Part shown: in pieces, positions 42,336-51,796 of the stretch
Layout of the letters: every line of letters starts with the position of its first letter
How positions within the stretch are numbered: the first letter of the stretch is position 1
From: JALEFZ01 sp039817415
GTDB taxonomy: Bacteria > Bacteroidota > Bacteroidia > J057
Direction of reading: 5' to 3'
Assembly (NCBI GenBank): GCA_039817415.1
Contig: JBCBVV010000003.1
Coordinates: forward strand, 62,001 to 126,000
DNA length: 64,000 bases
Notes under the pieces: generated by a model
The model's input: only the letters and a program-made list of their open reading frames with translations
Database searches by the model: none
Told to the model about the DNA's origin: nothing
Program-made: the position numbers and the translations under genes

Positions 42336-43643
42336 TTAAAGAGACCTGGATAGGACGGATCCTCGGTGGGCATATAAATTGATCATGATGAACAAGAGAA
42401 CTGTAAAGGAAAGAATGGCTGAACCGCCATAACTAAAGAAAGGCAGGGGGATACCAATGACAGGAATAAAGCCTATGGTCATCCCTACATTCACCAGCAC
42501 ATGGAAGAAAAGGATCGACAGACAGGCGTATCCATATATTCGCGAAAAGGACATTTTACCATTTTCAGACATGAATTGTAGCCGAGCGAGGAGTCCAAAG
42601 AAGGTAATGATGACGATAGAAGAACCAATCCATCCAAACTCTTCCCCAACGGTACAGTATATAAAGTCTGTTTCCTGTTTGGGGACAAAGCGATACTTGG
42701 TGTAATTTCCATTGCGGAAGCCCTTTCCATAAATACCGCCTGATCCAATCGCTATTTTGGATTGAATCACATTATAACCTGAGCCATATGGGTCCTCCTT
42801 GGGGTTAAACCAAACCTTGATCCGGGTCTGTTGGTGAATGGCTAATTTATCAAAAAGCGTTTTTGAACCGAGAGATAAGCCTACAGAGCAAATCGTAGCT
42901 GCCAAAATAATGATGATAGATTGCGTCATCCTTTTTCTCGCACTTGTCAACAATACAATGACCAAGGCAATAACAGCCACCAATACGATCCCACCTATGA
43001 TATAGAGTATACTTATCTTCAGTATGGTCGTCAGATAAAGGGTGGAAATGACAATCGTAAAGCAGTAGAGTCCTATAAGGGGCAACAGTGGAGACATTCC
43101 TTCTCTTAGGAAGACAAAGATAAAACTTCCAAATACCAAGGCTGAACCCGTATCATTTTGTAGGATTACAATGATGGCAGGAAGGATGACAATTCCTATG
43201 GCAATAAATACCTGGTTAAGATTCGACATAGAGAAGCCCTGCTCGGACATATACCTAGCAATAGCCAGAGCTGTAGCTATCTTAGCGTATTCAGCGGGCT
43301 GGAATTGTTGGCCACCAATCTTTAACCAAGCTGTAGCACCATTGATCTCTTCCCCGACAAAAAGCGTTATGATCAGGAGGCTTATGGAAGATAAATAAGC
43401 GACGTAGGCCAGCGTGTTGAACAAACGAAAGTCAAAAGCCAAAATGATAAAGCCTGCCACCAAGGAAATCCCCATCCAAAGAAGTTGCTTCCCATGCTCC
43501 TTGTTTAAATCAAATATGCCTTCATTGCCATTCGCAGAACTAACCGTGTAGACCGTCAACCAGCCCATGACCAGCAACAGCAGATAGAGTCCCAGCGTGA
43601 GGGTATCTACATTAATCGATCTTCTACCGGCAGCTCCTTCCAT
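42336..43643 (-). CDS. rodA: Rod-shape peptidoglycan polymerase RodA (SEDS)
   Basis: 435 residues, ten membrane helices. SEDS-family glycosyltransferase that polymerises lipid II. Signatures: IGGQQFQPAEYAKI in the first cytoplasmic part, the GIYGKGFRNG and VPKQETDFIYCTVGEEFGWIGS loop (with the catalytic aspartate), and GIPLPFFSYGGSAILS near the end. It lies 3 bp after mrdA, the transpeptidase it works with, and is the last gene of the long mre run. Confidence 0.96.
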   Translation of the reverse strand: MEGAAGRRSINVDTLTLGLYLLLLVMGWLTVYTVSSANGNEGIFDLNKEHGKQLLWMGISLVAGFIILAFDFRLFNTLAYVAYLSSISLLIITLFVGEEINGATAWLKIGGQQFQPAEYAKIATALAIARYMSEQGFSMSNLNQVFIAIGIVILPAIIVILQNDTGSALVFGSFIFVFLREGMSPLLPLIGLYCFTIVISTLYLTTILKISILYIIGGIVLVAVIALVIVLLTSARKRMTQSIIIILAATICSVGLSLGSKTLFDKLAIHQQTRIKVWFNPKEDPYGSGYNVIQSKIAIGSGGIYGKGFRNGNYTKYRFVPKQETDFIYCTVGEEFGWIGSSIVIITFFGLLARLQFMSENGKMSFSRIYGYACLSILFFHVLVNVGMTIGFIPVIGIPLPFFSYGGSAILSFTVLLFIMINLYAHRGSVLSRSL

Positions 43644-43646
43644 TTC

Positions 43647-45461
43647 TTATTTGATAAATACTGCGTTTTTGATTCTTCTTTCCTCCCAGGTTTTTTCTTT
43701 GACTTCTCCTCTTAAGAACTTCTCAATGACAAGAGAAGCCGTGGGTGCAGCCCAAGATCCACCCCCTCCAGCGTTTTCCAATACGACGGCAATCGCAATT
43801 CTCGGTTGATCAACGGGCGCAAATCCAATGAAAACAGAATGGTCTTCCCCATGAGGATTCTCTACCGTTCCTGTTTTACCTGCGATGGGTATATCAGATA
43901 TAAATGCTCTTGGTGCTGTTCCTCCATCTACTACAGATTCCATCGCATCTACGACCACATCAAAATGCTCTCTATCGATGGAGACGCTTTCTTGTTCATA
44001 GCCTACTTTGATCCAATCTCTTCCTTGCTTGGAACGAATGGCTCTTACAAAGTGAGGCTTGATAAAACTTCCTCTATTGGCCACAATAGTCGTCATATGA
44101 GCCATTTGTATGGGCGTCATCAAAATCTCTCCCTGCCCAATAGAATTACTAATAATGCTCATACCATTCCACTTTCCACGATAGAGACCGTCGTAGTATT
44201 TGGCTGTGGGAAGAAGGCCTTTGATTTCGTAGGGAATGTCTAACTCGAGGTAACTTCCGATCCCCATTTCCTCCATGTATTTATACCAGGTATTGTAACC
44301 ATGGTAATGATCGGGATATTTCTTGGAGTGAATGAAGTCATAGTAAGTAGCAGCGAAATAAGAATTACAAGAGTACCTTATCGCAGACCTCAGCTGTTGA
44401 GGAGCATGAAACCTACATCCTGGTTTGCCACGGTTCCGCTTAAATCCACCTCCGCAAGAATAGTAGGTATTGACATTGATGATACCTTCTTGCATCGCTG
44501 CTAAAGCAAGGGGGATTTTGAAAATTGATCCTGGTGGATAGCGGGCTCTTAATGGTCTATTGAACAAAGGAAACAGGGTGTCCTTTTTGAGATTGTCAAA
44601 ATTCTCACTGAATTGTTGACCTGTAAGTTCTGCCGGATCATAAGTTGGAGAGCTAATAAATGCTAATATTTCGCCTGAATTAGGTTCGATAGCAACAATG
44701 CTACCCTTTTTGCCCTTCATCAGTTCTTCGCCATATTTTTGTAACTCGGTATCAATGCCTAGCATGATGTCTCTCCCCTTTTCTGCATCTTCATCAAATT
44801 CACCTTGTGCATAAGGGCCTACCACCTTGCCAGTAACATTCACCAATACCTTGTGTGAACCTTGTTTTCCTCTCAGAATGGTATCCTGACTTCTTTCTAT
44901 TCCTGTCCTCCCGATAAGATCGCCGAGTTTATAGGTTCCCTCACTCGCATCAATATCTTTTCGGCTTACCTCATTGATATAACCTAACACGTTCCCCCCC
45001 ACAGCAGAGTTGTAGTAGCGTCTATTGGCCACAGAAAAAGAAATTCCGCGAAAATCGATCAGTTGTTCGAGCAACTTTCCGTAGGTTACCTGATCAATAT
45101 TTCTAGCCAAGAGGTATTCTTGATAAGAAGACCTCCTCTTAGCTTCTTGTATCTTGGTAGCAAGTTCCTCCTTGCTCTGGCCTATCAACTCGCAAAGCAA
45201 GCTTGTGTCAGGGATAGACAACTCGGAAACCGTAATGTTCATGTTGAACATGGGCCTATTGCTCACATAAATTTCACCATGTCTGTTGTAAATATTCCCT
45301 CGGGGTGGGATAACCGGACGTGTTTTGATAACCGTCCTACCTGCTCGCTTGGCATACTCGGGACTGAGTACCTGAATGGAAAATAGTCTCCATATGTAGC
45401 CAATGAGGATCAATCCCATCAAAGCCAGAATAAATGTACCGCGCGTCCTCTTCGAATCCAT
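43647..45461 (-). CDS. mrdA: Penicillin-binding protein 2
   Basis: 604 residues, a class B transpeptidase of the elongasome. N-terminal membrane helix at about 11-29 (LALMGLILIGYIWRLFSIQV), the PBP dimerisation region (RGNIYNRHGEIYVSNRP), then the transpeptidase with SxxK in PPGSIFKIP, SxN in RYSCNSYF, and KTG in AGKTGTVENPHG. Its ATG overlaps the mreD stop by one base (TAATG). Works with RodA and MreC. Confidence 0.96.
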   Translation of the reverse strand: MDSKRTRGTFILALMGLILIGYIWRLFSIQVLSPEYAKRAGRTVIKTRPVIPPRGNIYNRHGEIYVSNRPMFNMNITVSELSIPDTSLLCELIGQSKEELATKIQEAKRRSSYQEYLLARNIDQVTYGKLLEQLIDFRGISFSVANRRYYNSAVGGNVLGYINEVSRKDIDASEGTYKLGDLIGRTGIERSQDTILRGKQGSHKVLVNVTGKVVGPYAQGEFDEDAEKGRDIMLGIDTELQKYGEELMKGKKGSIVAIEPNSGEILAFISSPTYDPAELTGQQFSENFDNLKKDTLFPLFNRPLRARYPPGSIFKIPLALAAMQEGIINVNTYYSCGGGFKRNRGKPGCRFHAPQQLRSAIRYSCNSYFAATYYDFIHSKKYPDHYHGYNTWYKYMEEMGIGSYLELDIPYEIKGLLPTAKYYDGLYRGKWNGMSIISNSIGQGEILMTPIQMAHMTTIVANRGSFIKPHFVRAIRSKQGRDWIKVGYEQESVSIDREHFDVVVDAMESVVDGGTAPRAFISDIPIAGKTGTVENPHGEDHSVFIGFAPVDQPRIAIAVVLENAGGGGSWAAPTASLVIEKFLRGEVKEKTWEERRIKNAVFIK

Positions 45462-45967
45462 TATTCTTTATAAAATACAAATACGATCAATATTCCTATG
45501 ATACAGGTGTAGATTGAACTAAGAATGGCTTTCCATAAAATATATAAAACCCCTGCAAAGGTAAAGTCCTCCAACAAAAAGAAGCAGAATTGGTGAACTA
45601 AAACAAGGGGAAAGATATAGGTAAATAACCAGAGGGAATTTTGGCTAGCAAGGCTGATTTCTTCCACTCCACGAAAATTAGAAGTCGTCAATAAACCAGC
45701 TAATCGATGCCTAAGAGACATAGCCAACAAGGCTGAAAAGGCATGAATACCCGTGGCAGCATGGTCTGAGAAAATATCTACCAATAAGCCCATAAAAAAT
45801 GCCAGGGCATAATCAGTGGCTCTCGGCGTGTTAAGGGGTAACATGATTAGGTACACAAAGAAGACAAAAGGAATGGCCACTTGGAATAGTACCAAATGGT
45901 TAAACAGGTAAATTTGCAGCAATAGCATGGCTACAAAGCCCAATCCGTATCTAAAAATATTTATCAT
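45461..45967 (-). CDS. mreD: Rod shape-determining membrane protein MreD
   Basis: 168 residues, mainly hydrophobic, with about five membrane helices (for example YGLGFVAMLLLQIYLFNHLV and the segment ending LSSIYTCIIGILIVFVFYK). MreD itself is poorly conserved, so the call rests mostly on position: it overlaps mreC by 4 bp and mrdA by 1 bp. Confidence 0.85.
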   Translation of the reverse strand: MINIFRYGLGFVAMLLLQIYLFNHLVLFQVAIPFVFFVYLIMLPLNTPRATDYALAFFMGLLVDIFSDHAATGIHAFSALLAMSLRHRLAGLLTTSNFRGVEEISLASQNSLWLFTYIFPLVLVHQFCFFLLEDFTFAGVLYILWKAILSSIYTCIIGILIVFVFYKE

Positions 45968-46848
45968 TCCTGTGGTAATCCTACTTCTAGACTATCAATG
46001 ATCTCCCTGTATGGTGCACTTAACACATAGACATTGCGCAAGTTGGTGAAGTCTGTAGATAGTTCGACATCTACACGATAAAAACCTGAGGCATTTCTTT
46101 TCTCAAATTCCTTGATGGACCCTACACTTATTCCTGGAGGAAAAACAATACTATTCCCAGTTGTTACAATGTCGTAATTGTTTCCCAGAGGAACGGTTTC
46201 TGATACATAGGCCATGTTAGCCCGACTCGTATTCCGACCCGACCACTCGTAAAAGCCAACAGGACCAACAGTATCTACAGAGCTAGGGGCAACAGCACGG
46301 ACCATCAACTCAAAATCCAAGTTGAGGGCTGATTGCACCAAACTGTAATGATCCACTACACGAATCACCCTTCCTACAATGCCTTCGGAAGAAACTACTC
46401 CACGGTCTTTTTTGATTCCATCCTGAGTTCCTTTATTGATGATCAGGTAGTTATAAGACTTATGGGTAGAGTTTTTAATGACCCGTGCAGGGATATAGGT
46501 AAAGGTATCCGTTTCTGATTGGAGAAGGGAGTCCATTCTTCTCAATTGAAGGGAGTCCATCTCAATTTGTCCGATAAAATTGGCGAGTTGTTGTTCGGCT
46601 GCTTCTAGCTGTTGTCGTAAGTCGATGTTTTGCGACATCAACTTTTGATTTTCCTCCGCCAGGGTCAGGTATTCTGAAATGCCTATTCCCATTTCCTGCA
46701 TTTGGCCCGAGGTTGCCAGCATAGCATCCCCCATCACATGACGTTGATGGTCATTTGCTCTTACGATCAAATATAAGGCAACCAGCAACAGGCCTACCAA
46801 AAGTAGGCTGTCTCTGAAACGGGTAAAAAAGGTCAGCAATCGAAACAT
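45964..46848 (-). CDS. mreC: Rod shape-determining protein MreC
   Basis: 294 residues. An N-terminal membrane helix (about 14-28) is followed by a coiled coil (about 55-100, LAEENQKLMSQNIDLRQQLEAA) and a periplasmic double beta-barrel (IPARVIKNSTHKSYNYLIINKGTQDGI, GRVIRVVDHYSLVQ). It links MreB to PBP2 and RodA in the elongasome. It overlaps mreD by 4 bp. Confidence 0.93.
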   Translation of the reverse strand: MFRLLTFFTRFRDSLLLVGLLLVALYLIVRANDHQRHVMGDAMLATSGQMQEMGIGISEYLTLAEENQKLMSQNIDLRQQLEAAEQQLANFIGQIEMDSLQLRRMDSLLQSETDTFTYIPARVIKNSTHKSYNYLIINKGTQDGIKKDRGVVSSEGIVGRVIRVVDHYSLVQSALNLDFELMVRAVAPSSVDTVGPVGFYEWSGRNTSRANMAYVSETVPLGNNYDIVTTGNSIVFPPGISVGSIKEFEKRNASGFYRVDVELSTDFTNLRNVYVLSAPYREIIDSLEVGLPQE

Positions 46849-46933
46849 GCGCGGAGTTTTCCTTTAGCTTGGTATTTGGATCGTCGACTTTTCGCAGGGA
46901 AAAAGTACCGGCATTGACTGGCTACAGGGGAAT

Positions 46934-47956
46934 TTACCCCATCAAGTATTTAAATTCATCAAGGCTGTTGAGAGAAATTCCAGTTCCTCTTACTACTGCC
47001 TTCAGCGGATCTTCTGCTACGTGAATAGGAAGCTTGGTTTTCTCTGCCAAACGAATATCCAACCCTCTTAGAGAGGCACCCCCTCCGGTCAAGTGAATCC
47101 CTCGTTCGTAAATATCTGCCGAAAGTTCTGGTGGCGTATTTTCAAGGGCCTTCAGAATCGCATCCTCAATTTTGGTGATGGATTTATTCAGGGCGTGAGA
47201 TACTTCTTTATAGGATACTGAGATGGTCTTTGGAATACCCGTCATCAAGTCCTTACCACGGATTTCGATATCTGGTGGTGGATCACCTAATTCGGGTAGA
47301 GCCGCTCCTACTTCAATTTTGATGCGCTCAGCACTTCTTTCTCCTATCAGCATGTTGTGCTGCTTACGCATGTAATCTAGAATATCGTCGTTGAACTCAT
47401 CACCCGCTATTCGGATACTCTGGTCTGTTACGATACCAGAAAGGGCGATCACTGCGATCTCCGTAGTACCACCTCCGATGTCAACGATCATGTGTCCAGT
47501 AGGCTCTTTTACATTCAAACCAATACCAATGGCTGCTGCCATAGGCTCTGGAATCAGATATACTTCTTTGGCTCCTGCCTGTTCGGCGGAGTCCTTTACT
47601 GCTCTCTTTTCTACTTCTGTGATACCACTAGGTATACAGATCACCATGCGATAATTGGTGGAGAATAGCCTGCGTTTATTGGGGATCATGCCGATCATCT
47701 TACGGATCATATGTTCCGCAACAGTAAAGTCAGCAATCACACCATCTCTTAGTGGACGGATGGTACGGTATTTCTCGTGGGTCTTTTCATGCATCTGTTG
47801 AGCTTCACGCCCAACGGCAATAACCTTACCGGACATCCTGTCTATAGCAACGATGGAAGGCTCGTTCACCACTACCTGGTCGTTATACATGATCAATGTA
47901 TTCGCGGTTCCTAGGTCTATGGCAATGTCAGTGGTGAAAAAATCAAATAATCCCAT
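46934..47956 (-). CDS. mreB: Actin-like rod shape-determining protein MreB
   Basis: 340 residues. Actin-fold ATPase: phosphate-1 IDLGTANTLIMYN, phosphate-2 MIVDIGGGTTEIAVIA, adenosine motif IHLTGGGASLRGLD. It forms filaments that guide sidewall synthesis. It lacks a separate N-terminal membrane helix, as in this phylum; membrane binding would use hydrophobic residues near FFTTDIA. It is 85 bp upstream of mreC and 74 bp after purH. Confidence 0.97.
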   Translation of the reverse strand: MGLFDFFTTDIAIDLGTANTLIMYNDQVVVNEPSIVAIDRMSGKVIAVGREAQQMHEKTHEKYRTIRPLRDGVIADFTVAEHMIRKMIGMIPNKRRLFSTNYRMVICIPSGITEVEKRAVKDSAEQAGAKEVYLIPEPMAAAIGIGLNVKEPTGHMIVDIGGGTTEIAVIALSGIVTDQSIRIAGDEFNDDILDYMRKQHNMLIGERSAERIKIEVGAALPELGDPPPDIEIRGKDLMTGIPKTISVSYKEVSHALNKSITKIEDAILKALENTPPELSADIYERGIHLTGGGASLRGLDIRLAEKTKLPIHVAEDPLKAVVRGTGISLNSLDEFKYLMG

Positions 47957-48030
47957 TGAAAATGATGAATGACAGGCTTGAAAATATGATGAATGCTACC
48001 TATGCTTGAAATTAATCAGCCTTTAATAAA

Positions 48031-49560
48031 TCAGTGCTTAAAATGTCTCATTCCTGTGAAAATTAAGCACATACCATGACTTTCACAAAAATTAATGGTA
48101 TCCTCATCTCTTACAGAGCCTCCGGGTTCTACTACCACGTCAATTCCTTTCTTGAAAGCCATTTCTACAGAATCTGCAAAGGGGAAGAACGCATCAGACG
48201 CCAATACCGAGCCATTTAAATCAAAGCCTCTAGCTTCTGCCTTATGAATAGCTTGATTTAATGCATCGATTCTTGAGGTCTGCCCTACTCCACTCCCAAT
48301 CAACTGGCCATTTTTTACCAATGCAATGGCATTAGACTTCAGGTGTTTACAAACCAGATCACCGAAAACCACATCACTCAATTCGAATTCTGTTGGTTTT
48401 CTACTGCTTTTCACATCAAAATCTTGGGGGTTGGTTTTGGCCATGTCCTTGTCCTGAACCAAAAAGCCGTTGATGGCACTCTTGATGATGCGGGAATGGC
48501 TGTCCTTGGAGATTCTTTTAAGAACGATTCTTTTTTTCTTAGAACGAAGAATTTCGAGTGCCTCATCAGAAAAATCCTCTGCGATCAACACTTCGTAGAA
48601 GAGTTTGTTAATCTCCTCTGCCAAATCCTTCTCTATCTTACCATTACAAGCAAGAATTCCGCCAAAAGCAGAAACGGGGTCTCCTTCAAGTGCTCTATGC
48701 CAAGCTTCTTTCAAATCCCTACCTATGGCACAGCCACAAGGATTTGTATGCTTGATGATGGCAAAGAAGGCTACATCGTTGAACTCGTCTACCAATTGCA
48801 GCGCTCCTTCAATATCTACTAAGTTGTTATAGGAAAGCTCCTTTCCGTTCAACTGCTCAAATACATCATCTAGGTTTCCATAGAAATAGCCATTCTGATG
48901 TGGGTTTTCCCCATACCTGAGTTGCTTAGGAGAACGAATGGAAAGCTTTAACTGATTGGAGGAAGGATTCAGATAGGACTGAATCTGTGTATCGTAATGA
49001 GAAGAGACATCAAATGCCTGCCCTGCGAAATACTTTCTTTGTTCAAGACTCAATTGCCCATTTTGATTTTCTAGTAAATGGGCCAATTCTTCGTAATATT
49101 CTGCAGAAGCCACACAACATACATCTTCGAAATTCTTGGCAGCTGCCCTGATCAAGGCGATTCCACCAATGTCAATTTTCTCAATGATAGCATGTTCTTC
49201 AGCCCCGCTCGCTACTGTTTCTTCAAAAGGATATAGATCAACGATCACAAGATCGATCTCGGGAATCTCGTACTCAGCTAATGTCTTAACATCCTCTTCG
49301 TTTGATCTTCTTGCTAAAATTCCACCATGGACTTTAGGATGAAGGGTTTTGACCCTTCCTCCAAGGATAGAAGGGTAGCCCGTTAAGTCAGCTACTTCTG
49401 CAACCTCAGCTCCCAAGCCTTCCATGTATTTTGCCGTTCCACCTGTAGAATACAGCCTTACGCCCCGCTCCATCAGGACCTTTACGACCTTCTCCAGACC
49501 TTCTTTATGATAAACAGAAACAAGCGCACTTTTGATCGCTTTCATATCGGATTTTAGCAT
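48031..49560 (-). CDS. purH: AICAR transformylase / IMP cyclohydrolase
   Basis: 509 residues, last two steps of purine synthesis. The N-terminal cyclohydrolase has STGGTAKYME, ADLTGYPSILGGRVKTLHPKVHGG and VIVDLYPFEET. The C-terminal transformylase starts at about 200 (LRYGENPHQNG, KELSYNNLVD, AFFAIIKHTNPCGCAIG, SDAFFPFADSVEMA). An in-frame ATG five codons after the first could also start it. It follows purN by 27 bp and precedes mreB, linking purine synthesis to cell shape genes. Confidence 0.97.
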   Translation of the reverse strand: MLKSDMKAIKSALVSVYHKEGLEKVVKVLMERGVRLYSTGGTAKYMEGLGAEVAEVADLTGYPSILGGRVKTLHPKVHGGILARRSNEEDVKTLAEYEIPEIDLVIVDLYPFEETVASGAEEHAIIEKIDIGGIALIRAAAKNFEDVCCVASAEYYEELAHLLENQNGQLSLEQRKYFAGQAFDVSSHYDTQIQSYLNPSSNQLKLSIRSPKQLRYGENPHQNGYFYGNLDDVFEQLNGKELSYNNLVDIEGALQLVDEFNDVAFFAIIKHTNPCGCAIGRDLKEAWHRALEGDPVSAFGGILACNGKIEKDLAEEINKLFYEVLIAEDFSDEALEILRSKKKRIVLKRISKDSHSRIIKSAINGFLVQDKDMAKTNPQDFDVKSSRKPTEFELSDVVFGDLVCKHLKSNAIALVKNGQLIGSGVGQTSRIDALNQAIHKAEARGFDLNGSVLASDAFFPFADSVEMAFKKGIDVVVEPGGSVRDEDTINFCESHGMCLIFTGMRHFKH

Positions 49561-49587
49561 TAATTCGTTCGAATGTTAATACAATTT

Positions 49588-50157
49588 CTATTCCCGTCGT
49601 AGTGAATTACAGACCGATTCTATCACCTTGGGAAAATGCTTATGCTCTAAGGTAAGGACAGCTTTTTGCAGGTCCAAAGCAGTCCAACCCTTCTCGATAA
49701 GGACTTCGGCCTGAAAAATAATTTCACCGTCATCATAGACTTCATTCACCTTATGAACAGTCATTCCAGATCGAGCTTCTCCAGCATCTATAACTGCTTG
49801 GTGAACATTCATCCCGTACATTCCTTTGCCACCAAATTTTGGGAGCAGAGAGGGGTGAATATTCAGAATTCGATCCTGGTAAGACGTGAGTAGTTCAGCA
49901 GGAATATACTTCAGGTATCCTGCCAATATGACGAGGTCTATCTTATGAAATTGTAAGAGTCCGGCTAAATATTTTCCGTCTTTTGTTTGAGACTTTCCCA
50001 ATACAACAACGGGTATATTTTGTAGCCTTCCCAATTCCAGAACACCTGAAGAGAAATTGTTGGTAAGAAAAAGAGCTGGACGGATAAAAGGGTGATTCTC
50101 AAAGTATTGGGTGATGGCTCTTGCATTTGAGCCTCCACCTGATGCAAAGATGGCCAT
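49588..50157 (-). CDS. purN: Phosphoribosylglycinamide formyltransferase
   Basis: Formylates GAR in purine synthesis. 189 residues from the ATG at 50157: FASGGGSNARAI, AGYLKYIPAELL, ILNIHPSLLPKFGGKGMYG (the catalytic asparagine-histidine loop) and GMTVHKVNEVYDDG. An upstream alternative start would add 29 residues but the promoter at 50229-50199 would then lie inside the gene; that promoter gives a 35-base leader for 50157. First gene of the purN-purH-mre run. Confidence 0.95.
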   Translation of the reverse strand: MAIFASGGGSNARAITQYFENHPFIRPALFLTNNFSSGVLELGRLQNIPVVVLGKSQTKDGKYLAGLLQFHKIDLVILAGYLKYIPAELLTSYQDRILNIHPSLLPKFGGKGMYGMNVHQAVIDAGEARSGMTVHKVNEVYDDGEIIFQAEVLIEKGWTALDLQKAVLTLEHKHFPKVIESVCNSLRRE

Positions 50158-50198
50158 TCTTATTTGGGAGTCCGCCTTCAAACCGTTCAATTTTCCCG

Positions 50199-50229
50199 CA
50201 AAAGTACACAGGAATCTATATTTTCCAAG
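50199..50229 (-). promoter_or_regulatory. Bacteroidota-type promoter of purN
   Basis: TACTTTTG at 50206-50199 (perfect TAnnTTTG) and CTTG at 50229-50226 (near-perfect TTTG) are 19 bases apart. The expected start is about 35 bases before the purN ATG at 50157. Confidence 0.7.
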
Positions 50230-50261
50230 GATAGTTATACACAAGGACTATGCAAGAAGGG

Positions 50262-50816
50262 TTATGATTTGTCAATGGCGTCCCTCAAAGCATACCAAAC
50301 TGCATGTTTGGGTCTCATCTTTCCATAGCCTGGAACAAAGCGAAAGAGGGTATTCGATCGAACTCTCCCTTCTCTATCTACCCTAATCGTTATACCCTTC
50401 ACCGTAGGAATACGATACACTTTTCCGTTTGGAAGCGCTGATGTGTTGATCCCATCTACTCTGGCATACAAGGAAGTATGAGGAGGAATGGGATAAGCCT
50501 TTGCAGCATCAAAGCCTGGATTGAAGTCGATTTCTTTGCCCCCTACCCTCTCTAAGCCTTCTGGCTTAAAAAAAATGGTTTCGCTACTGTTATTGATCAC
50601 TGTCGGTCTCAGCCTCTTACCTCCCATTCTTTCTAGTAGCGTCCAGGTATCTTCAGAAATCTTAATTCCATTGCTATACAAGGCCAATGCCATTAACTCT
50701 TCTTCATTCCAGTTCAATTTCCTATCAGCCTGCCCTCGAACCAATACTTTGATTTCGGCTTGTTGATGGGTAGGTTCACTTAGAACGACTTGCCCATTTG
50801 GATGTAAGACTATCAT
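50262..50816 (-). CDS. Hypothetical protein after tonB
   Basis: 184 residues, no signal peptide, membrane segment or cysteines. I recognise no domain. It is rich in short beta-forming segments (AEIKVLVRGQ, TSLYARVDGI, KVYRIPTVKGITIRVDREGRV). The tonB terminator stands between it and tonB on the same strand, so it probably has its own transcript. It precedes the purN promoter. Confidence 0.7.
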   Translation of the reverse strand: MIVLHPNGQVVLSEPTHQQAEIKVLVRGQADRKLNWNEEELMALALYSNGIKISEDTWTLLERMGGKRLRPTVINNSSETIFFKPEGLERVGGKEIDFNPGFDAAKAYPIPPHTSLYARVDGINTSALPNGKVYRIPTVKGITIRVDREGRVRSNTLFRFVPGYGKMRPKHAVWYALRDAIDKS

Positions 50817-50872
50817 GGCAAAAGCGAATTTGGATTTTCTGGTTCAAGCTTCCATTCATCCCTTTAACAAAC

Positions 50873-50903
50873 AAAAAAAAGGCCACCCATGATAAGTGGC
50901 CTT
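50873..50903 (-). terminator. Intrinsic terminator of the exb-tonB run
   Basis: AAGGCCAC / GTGGCCTT stem with a 9-base loop, followed on the minus strand by eight T. It is placed 21 bp after the tonB stop. Confidence 0.85.
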
Positions 50904-50923
50904 GATTATTTCAAATCGATTGA

Positions 50924-51757
50924 TTAGTCGATAAGCTTGAAGTTGAATGGAATGTTTACCCAGAACTGGATGGGCTTACCACCCTGAATAGCTGGTGTAA
51001 ATCTCAACTTGGGAAGTTCCTTCTGTACTGCTTTGGACAGAATAGGGTGAACCTGGTTGATGACACGGTGGTCTTTGTAATTACCCTTTTTGTCTACCAA
51101 TACACGAACTACCACGTTCCCTTCGATACCAGCGTCTCGGGCAATCTGAGGATAACCGATCAGCTTTTTGATATCGTCCATGTTAACAGGCTGAGGTTGC
51201 TGCTCAGCGAAGATGAACTCATTCGGGTCAGGAGTTTTCTCAACAATCACGTCGAATTCTTCCCCTTCTCCATCAATTTCACCGGTGAAGACTCCGAAGT
51301 CATCCCCTTCCTGGTCTTCGAGACCGATATTGGGGGCTTCGTTTAGTTCTTCCACCTCAACAATGGTTGGGTCGTCATCCGGATCCAGGTCCTCTTCTGG
51401 AGTAGGTTCTGGAATCTGGAAGGCCACAGTTTTCACTTGTGGGGGAGGCAAATCTGGTGGTGGTGGCGGAGGAGGAGTTTCCTCATCGACCGGCGGAGGA
51501 GGAGGTAAATCCTCTAGCTTGATCTCCACCCTTACGGATTTTCTTTCCTTAGCTTCATCACCAGCTCCAAACCAGTCATACTTATCGGCCAAATAGGGGC
51601 CAAAAGTAGACGCCAAGGCGAAGATGCCGGTAATGGCAGTCGCAATAGCCAAATGAAGAGGATAGTTGCGACGAAGGAAAAATCCTCCATAGCGCTTCTC
51701 CTTGTCTTCAAAGACCATTTGGTCAAGGTCAGCTTTTATGAAATTGCTTTTAGCCAT
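50924..51757 (-). CDS. tonB: TonB family energy transducer
   Basis: 277 residues. A basic N-terminus, one membrane helix (about 32-55, LHLAIATAITGIFALASTFG), a proline-rich part (LEDLPPPPPVDEETPPPPPPPDLPPPQV) and an acidic part (EDLDPDDDPT), then a C-terminal TonB domain (about 195-277, GNVVVRVLVDKKGNYKDHRV, KLRFTPAIQGGKPIQFWVNIPF). It couples ExbB/ExbD energy to outer-membrane receptors. It follows three exbD genes. Confidence 0.94.
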   Translation of the reverse strand: MAKSNFIKADLDQMVFEDKEKRYGGFFLRRNYPLHLAIATAITGIFALASTFGPYLADKYDWFGAGDEAKERKSVRVEIKLEDLPPPPPVDEETPPPPPPPDLPPPQVKTVAFQIPEPTPEEDLDPDDDPTIVEVEELNEAPNIGLEDQEGDDFGVFTGEIDGEGEEFDVIVEKTPDPNEFIFAEQQPQPVNMDDIKKLIGYPQIARDAGIEGNVVVRVLVDKKGNYKDHRVINQVHPILSKAVQKELPKLRFTPAIQGGKPIQFWVNIPFNFKLID

Positions 51758-51796
51758 AATGCTTTTATTCTCGCTTAATCGCGTAAAATTCTTTGT

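Noticed and set aside
48343..48822. 159-codon plus-strand frame inside purH
   Set aside because: Antisense shadow of a well-supported core gene.
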